A stretch of 8,837 bases of DNA from Gammaproteobacteria bacterium (GTDB lineage: Bacteria > Pseudomonadota > Gammaproteobacteria > UBA6429 > Thiohalophilaceae), in NCBI GenBank assembly GCA_011052165.1, contig DRJN01000335.1, positions 1-8,837 on the forward strand, written 5' to 3'. The notes under the pieces were generated by a model, which did no database searches, was not told the DNA's origin, and saw nothing but the letters and a program-made list of their open reading frames with translations. The first letter of the stretch is position 1, and every line of letters begins with the position of its first letter. Of this stretch, positions 6,051 to 8,837 are shown in pieces. The position numbers and the translations under genes are program-made.

Positions 6051-6929
6051 ATGAAAAAATTATTCATAACCTTGGGCGCTATCTCCATTATGGGAATAGT
6101 ACCATTACTGGTCACTGCCACACCGCAGAGTGACCTTCAGGCATTTCGCACCTTTTACTTCAAAAAATTTCCGGGTATAAAGTTCCAGGACTACGCCAAC
6201 GGCATTTATGCGCTGGATAAAAATCGTCGTATTGAATTGCAAGCCAGCGAGGAATTCCCTCCTTACGATGATGCTGTTGCCATTGGCAAAAAATTGTTCA
6301 ATAAATATGGACTGAAAAGCTGCTTTAAAAGGGGTGGCATCGGCATCAAACAAAACTATCCTTATTTCGACAAAAAAACGGGCAAGGTTCGTACCCTGGA
6401 AAAAGACATCATGACCTGTCTGAAGGAAAAGGGTATTAATACCAAAAAAGAGAAGCTCAAATATAAAAAAGGCAAATTTGCGGCGATCAGCGCCTACATG
6501 GCCTATACCTCGCGAGGTAATAAAATTAACGTTGTGATCCCCAATGATCCACGGGCTCTTGCTGATTATGAGGCCGGTAAGCGCTTCTTCTATGCCAAAC
6601 GGGGGCAGTTAAATTTTTCCTGCGCCAATTGTCATGTGGACAATGTCGACAAGATGATACGCGGTAATCTGCTTGGCCCGGCACTGGGTCAAACTAGCCA
6701 CTGGCCGGCCTGGCGTAAAAAGTGGGCGAAGAAAGCGGCCAAAAAACATGGTGGTAATTCTGGGCCGCTCGACGGCCTGGGGACCCTGCAACGTCGCTAT
6801 GGCGGTTGTAACAAACAGGTTCGCGCCAAACCGCTGAAAGCTCAATCCACAGCGTACAATAATCTGGAATATTTCCATACTTACATGAGTAATGGTATCA
6901 AGTTAAACGGCCCCGCAGTGCGCCAGTAG
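6051..6929 (+). CDS. soxA: SoxA, single-haem type, catalytic subunit of SoxXA
   Basis: A 292-residue protein with a Sec signal peptide (MKKLFITLGAISIMGIVPLL, cut likely after VTA at residue 23). Only one haem motif is present, CANCH (Cys191, Cys194, His195). The N-terminal haem site of dihaem SoxA is replaced by lone Cys91 and Cys123, the disulfide pair known from monohaem forms. Cys253 in LQRRYGGCNKQVRAK is the conserved thiolate/persulfide haem ligand at the active site. Between KW (224-225) and GLGTLQRR (242 on) there is an extra lysine-rich stretch, residues 226-241, that I do not associate with the family. I start at 6051, preceded by CAGGAG eight bases upstream; ATG 6033 has only a badly placed site and spoils the signal peptide. 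It ends the sox cluster. Confidence 0.95.
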   Translation: MKKLFITLGAISIMGIVPLLVTATPQSDLQAFRTFYFKKFPGIKFQDYANGIYALDKNRRIELQASEEFPPYDDAVAIGKKLFNKYGLKSCFKRGGIGIKQNYPYFDKKTGKVRTLEKDIMTCLKEKGINTKKEKLKYKKGKFAAISAYMAYTSRGNKINVVIPNDPRALADYEAGKRFFYAKRGQLNFSCANCHVDNVDKMIRGNLLGPALGQTSHWPAWRKKWAKKAAKKHGGNSGPLDGLGTLQRRYGGCNKQVRAKPLKAQSTAYNNLEYFHTYMSNGIKLNGPAVRQ

Positions 6930-6947
6930 GGTATTTGCCGTACTCTG

Positions 6948-6978
6948 AAAAAAGCCCGGTGATACCGGGCTTTTTTTT
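6948..6978 (+). terminator. Rho-independent terminator after soxA
   Basis: GCCCGGT (6954-6960) and ACCGGGC (6964-6970) form a perfect stem with a 3-nt loop, followed by eight T (6971-6978). A run of A (6948-6953) precedes the stem, so the structure could work on both strands. It starts 18 bp after the soxA stop and closes the sox transcription unit. Confidence 0.95.
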
Positions 6979-7041
6979 GTCGAAATATGAGTCCGAAATA
7001 CTAAAGAAAACTTGGCCGTGCACATTAATATTTAAGTAAAC

Positions 7042-7070
7042 TTTAATAAAGGATGATGTCTCGATATAAT
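7042..7070 (+). promoter_or_regulatory. Candidate promoter for nhaD
   Basis: A perfect TATAAT (7065-7070) has TTTAAT at 7042-7047 with 17-bp spacing. It lies between the soxA terminator and nhaD, so it is the most likely nhaD promoter. Transcription would start near 7077, giving a leader of about 250 nt that includes a small ORF and repeat copy 2. Confidence 0.5.
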
Positions 7071-7105
7071 AGCAAACGTTATGCTATCAAATTCGGGGAG
7101 TAGAA

Positions 7106-7147
7106 ATGTCCTTCAAAACACAAAACAAACGCATTCTGCACGTATGA
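7106..7147 (+). CDS. Possible 13-codon leader peptide ahead of nhaD
   Basis: ATG at 7106 has GGGGAG five bases upstream and is followed by 12 further codons (MSFKTQNKRILHV) and TGA. It lies about 30 nt after the predicted nhaD transcription start. It may be a true leader peptide, or the remnant 5' end of a gene cut off from its body, possibly when repeat copy 2 inserted at about 7180. The ribosome-binding site is good, but at this length chance cannot be excluded. Confidence 0.25.
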   Translation: MSFKTQNKRILHV

Positions 7148-7181
7148 ACAAGCCTTTCCCACCCCCCTTCCTTTACATATT

Positions 7182-7283
7182 AATCGTTGCAACAGTATTT
7201 GCATCATAGCCCCCTCTCCCTCTGGGAGAGGGTTGGGGTGAGGGGATAAAATACATGCCAATACTTATGCAACGATTGATACC
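7182..7283 (+). repeat. Palindromic MITE-like repeat, copy 2, in the nhaD leader
   Basis: The core is 7182-7277 (96 bp, same length as copy 1), with AATCGTTGCA...TGCAACGATT ends matching over about 20 of 22 bp; GATACC at 7278-7283 is shared with copy 1. The centre is a perfect 9-bp hairpin, CCCTCTCCC (7212-7220), loop TCT, GGGAGAGGG (7224-7232). G-runs at 7224-7226, 7230-7232, 7235-7238 and 7242-7245 form a plus-strand quadruplex motif (loops 3, 2 and 3). It lies between the predicted nhaD promoter and the nhaD start, so it would be transcribed into the leader. No clear target-site duplication is visible. Confidence 0.88.
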
Positions 7284-7329
7284 TTACGATAAGATAGCCG
7301 CGCTCAATTCATACTGAGGGAAATTTATT

Positions 7330-8742
7330 TTGAATAAATTACTGACATCCTTTTTACTGCTGTTGCTGCCGGGCCTCTCGCTGGCCGACACAGCGGGTGC
7401 TGAACATAACCATCTGAATCTGACAGCCCATGCCGTCGGCTATGCCTCTATCGCTCTTTTCGTACTCGCCTATCTGCTGGTCATGGCGGAAGAATTCATT
7501 CATCTGCGTAAATCCAAACCCGTCATTCTGGCTGCCGGCATCATCTGGGCCATGATCGGAGCCGTTTATACCAGCCACGGTCTGCCGCATGTTGCCGAAG
7601 CCGCCGTTCGCCACAACCTGCTGGAATACAGTGAGCTCATGCTCTTCCTGCTGGTGGCGATGACTTATATCAACGCCATGAATGAACGCATGGTGTTCGA
7701 AGCCTTGCGTTCCTGGTTGATCCGTAAGGGATATAGTTTCCGTCAACTATTCTGGTTTACCGGCAGTCTCGCCTTTTTTATTTCCCCCGTTGCTGACAAC
7801 CTGACGACTGCTCTTTTGATGTCTGCGGTCGTGCTGGCTGTGGGCGGTAATAATACCCGTTTTATCAGCATTGCCTGTATCAATATCGTCATAGGCGCCA
7901 ATGCCGGTGGCGCATTCAGTCCCTTTGGTGACATTACCACTCTGATGGTCTGGCAAAAAGGCATGGTTGGTTTCTGGGCATTTTTCGCACTGTTCATCCC
8001 CGCTGCAATTAATTTCGTGGTGCCTGCGGCCTTCATGCACTTTGCCATCCCCAATGAAAAACCCTCTGTCTCCGATGAAATGATCCACATGAAGCGTGGC
8101 GCTAAACGCATTATTTTCCTGTTTTTGCTGACTATCATCACGGCAGTGAGCTTCCATAATTTCCTCAATATGCCGCCGGTTCTCGGCATGCTCACGGGCC
8201 TGGCCTATCTGCAATTCTTTGGCTTTTACCTGCGTAAAACCCACCATAAGGATATCCGCGCCCTGGCAGGTAACAAGACTGAGAATGTTCTTGGCGACGT
8301 TGTTCCCTTCGATATTTTCGACAAGGTCTCCCGCGCCGAATGGGATACTCTGCTGTTCTTCTACGGTGTCGTGCTTTGCGTGGGCGGACTGGGTTTTATC
8401 GGTTACCTGTCACTGGCCTCGAACATCATGTATAGCTGGGGTCCCACATCAGCCAATGTCACCATAGGTTTGCTCTCGGCCATCGTCGATAATATTCCAG
8501 TGATATACGCGGTGCTAACCATGCACCCGGACATGTCGACCGGGCAGTGGTTGCTGGTCACGCTCACCGCCGGAGTGGGCGGCAGCCTGCTATCCATCGG
8601 CTCCGCTGCGGGGGTTGCCCTGATGGGACAGGCGCGAGGTAAATATACGTTCTTCAGCCACCTGAAATGGACCCCCGTTATTGCCCTGGGTTATGCCGCC
8701 TCAATTATGGTGCATCTGTGGATTAACAAGGGGATGTTCTAA
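7330..8742 (+). CDS. nhaD: NhaD-type Na+/H+ antiporter
   Basis: A 470-residue inner-membrane protein of the NhaD family in the ion-transporter superfamily, exchanging cytoplasmic Na+ (and often Li+) for H+. A signal-peptide-like N-terminus (MNKLLTSFLLLLLPGLSLA) precedes about 11-12 membrane segments. Recognisable blocks are VMAEEFIHLRKSKPV (51-65), SPVADNLTTALL (152-163, Asp156), GANAGGAFSPFGDITTL (189-205, Asp201) and IVDNIPVIYAVL (385-396, Asp387), the polar residues expected in the ion path. The start is TTG at 7330 with GAGGGA upstream; the next in-frame ATG is at residue 52, inside the first membrane segment, so TTG is clearly preferred. It is separated from soxA by a terminator and bracketed by repeat copies 2 and 3. 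It suggests a saline or alkaline habitat. Confidence 0.95.
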   Translation: MNKLLTSFLLLLLPGLSLADTAGAEHNHLNLTAHAVGYASIALFVLAYLLVMAEEFIHLRKSKPVILAAGIIWAMIGAVYTSHGLPHVAEAAVRHNLLEYSELMLFLLVAMTYINAMNERMVFEALRSWLIRKGYSFRQLFWFTGSLAFFISPVADNLTTALLMSAVVLAVGGNNTRFISIACINIVIGANAGGAFSPFGDITTLMVWQKGMVGFWAFFALFIPAAINFVVPAAFMHFAIPNEKPSVSDEMIHMKRGAKRIIFLFLLTIITAVSFHNFLNMPPVLGMLTGLAYLQFFGFYLRKTHHKDIRALAGNKTENVLGDVVPFDIFDKVSRAEWDTLLFFYGVVLCVGGLGFIGYLSLASNIMYSWGPTSANVTIGLLSAIVDNIPVIYAVLTMHPDMSTGQWLLVTLTAGVGGSLLSIGSAAGVALMGQARGKYTFFSHLKWTPVIALGYAASIMVHLWINKGMF

Positions 8743-8746
8743 TATT

Positions 8747-8837
8747 AATCGTTGCATAAGTATTTGCACCATAGCCCCCTCTCCCTCTGGGAGAGGGTTG
8801 GGGTGAGGGGATAAAATACATGCAAATACTTATGCAA
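8747..8837 (+). repeat. Palindromic MITE-like repeat, copy 3, cut by the window end
   Basis: It begins four bases after the nhaD TAA stop and runs off the window; five more bases (CGATT) would complete the 96-bp core. It has the same orientation as copy 2 and differs at only a few positions; the ATATT just before the core is also shared with copy 2. Its arms are the most symmetrical of the three: TTGCATAAGTATTTGCA at the left is the exact reverse complement of 8821-8837. The G-quadruplex motif is at 8789-8810. With no other terminator visible after nhaD, its hairpin may form the 3' end of that message. Confidence 0.87.

Noticed and set aside
7079..7261. Minus-strand frame encoding SPHPNPLPEGEG
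   Set aside because: It is the same repeat (copy 2) translated; such peptides are artefacts of this dispersed sequence.
7743..8247. Long minus-strand frames opposite nhaD
   Set aside because: They are antisense shadows of a GC-biased membrane-protein gene; no ribosome-binding site or family resemblance.
300..8837. CRISPR array
   Set aside because: The repeats are ~96 bp, dispersed over kilobases and in mixed orientation; there are no regularly spaced short direct repeats and no cas genes.

Overview
The window looks like chromosomal DNA of a sulfur-oxidising gammaproteobacterium, probably marine, halophilic or alkaliphilic. This rests on two sulfur gene sets (rhd-tusA-dsrE2 and soxXYZA), a BepA-type periplasmic protease of gammaproteobacterial architecture, and an NhaD-type sodium/proton antiporter. 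The taxon is inferred from gene content only. No phage genes, transposase, tRNA, rRNA or CRISPR array is visible.

Layout. Positions 1-490 are gene-free and hold short palindromes, one copy of a ~100-bp palindromic repeat and a long-stem hairpin. From 498 to 1932 the minus strand carries, in transcription order, a single-domain rhodanese (rhd), tusA and dsrE2. tusA-dsrE2 has its own good sigma70-like promoter inside the 320-bp gap after rhd. bepA (2155-3633) diverges from rhd. A 540-bp gap follows, with a perfect 18-bp palindrome bounded by 5-bp direct repeats and a patch of degenerate dispersed repeats. A 48-residue single-span membrane protein (4172-4318) then precedes soxX, soxY, soxZ and soxA (4611-6929), which end at a textbook Rho-independent terminator. 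Last is nhaD (7330-8742, TTG start), with a second repeat copy in its leader and a third starting a few bases after its stop codon.

How the genes fit together. SoxXA (c-type cytochrome) would couple thiosulfate oxidatively to the carrier SoxYZ in the periplasm. SoxB and SoxCD, needed for the rest of the cycle, are not here. Rhd, TusA and DsrE2 are cytoplasmic persulfide-transfer proteins that in sulfur oxidisers feed Dsr- or sHdr-type sulfane-sulfur oxidation. The neighbourhood therefore combines the periplasmic entry and the cytoplasmic relay of a branched thiosulfate pathway. NhaD would handle Na+/H+ exchange and BepA outer-membrane protein quality control; neither is specific to sulfur metabolism.

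The least ordinary features are the three repeat copies (306-401 inverted, 7182-7277, 8747 to the window end). Each has ~22-bp terminal inverted repeats, a 9-bp central hairpin and an overlapping canonical G-quadruplex motif. Also notable are a single-haem SoxA with an apparent lysine-rich insertion beside its haem-ligand cysteine, and the small membrane protein upstream of soxX.
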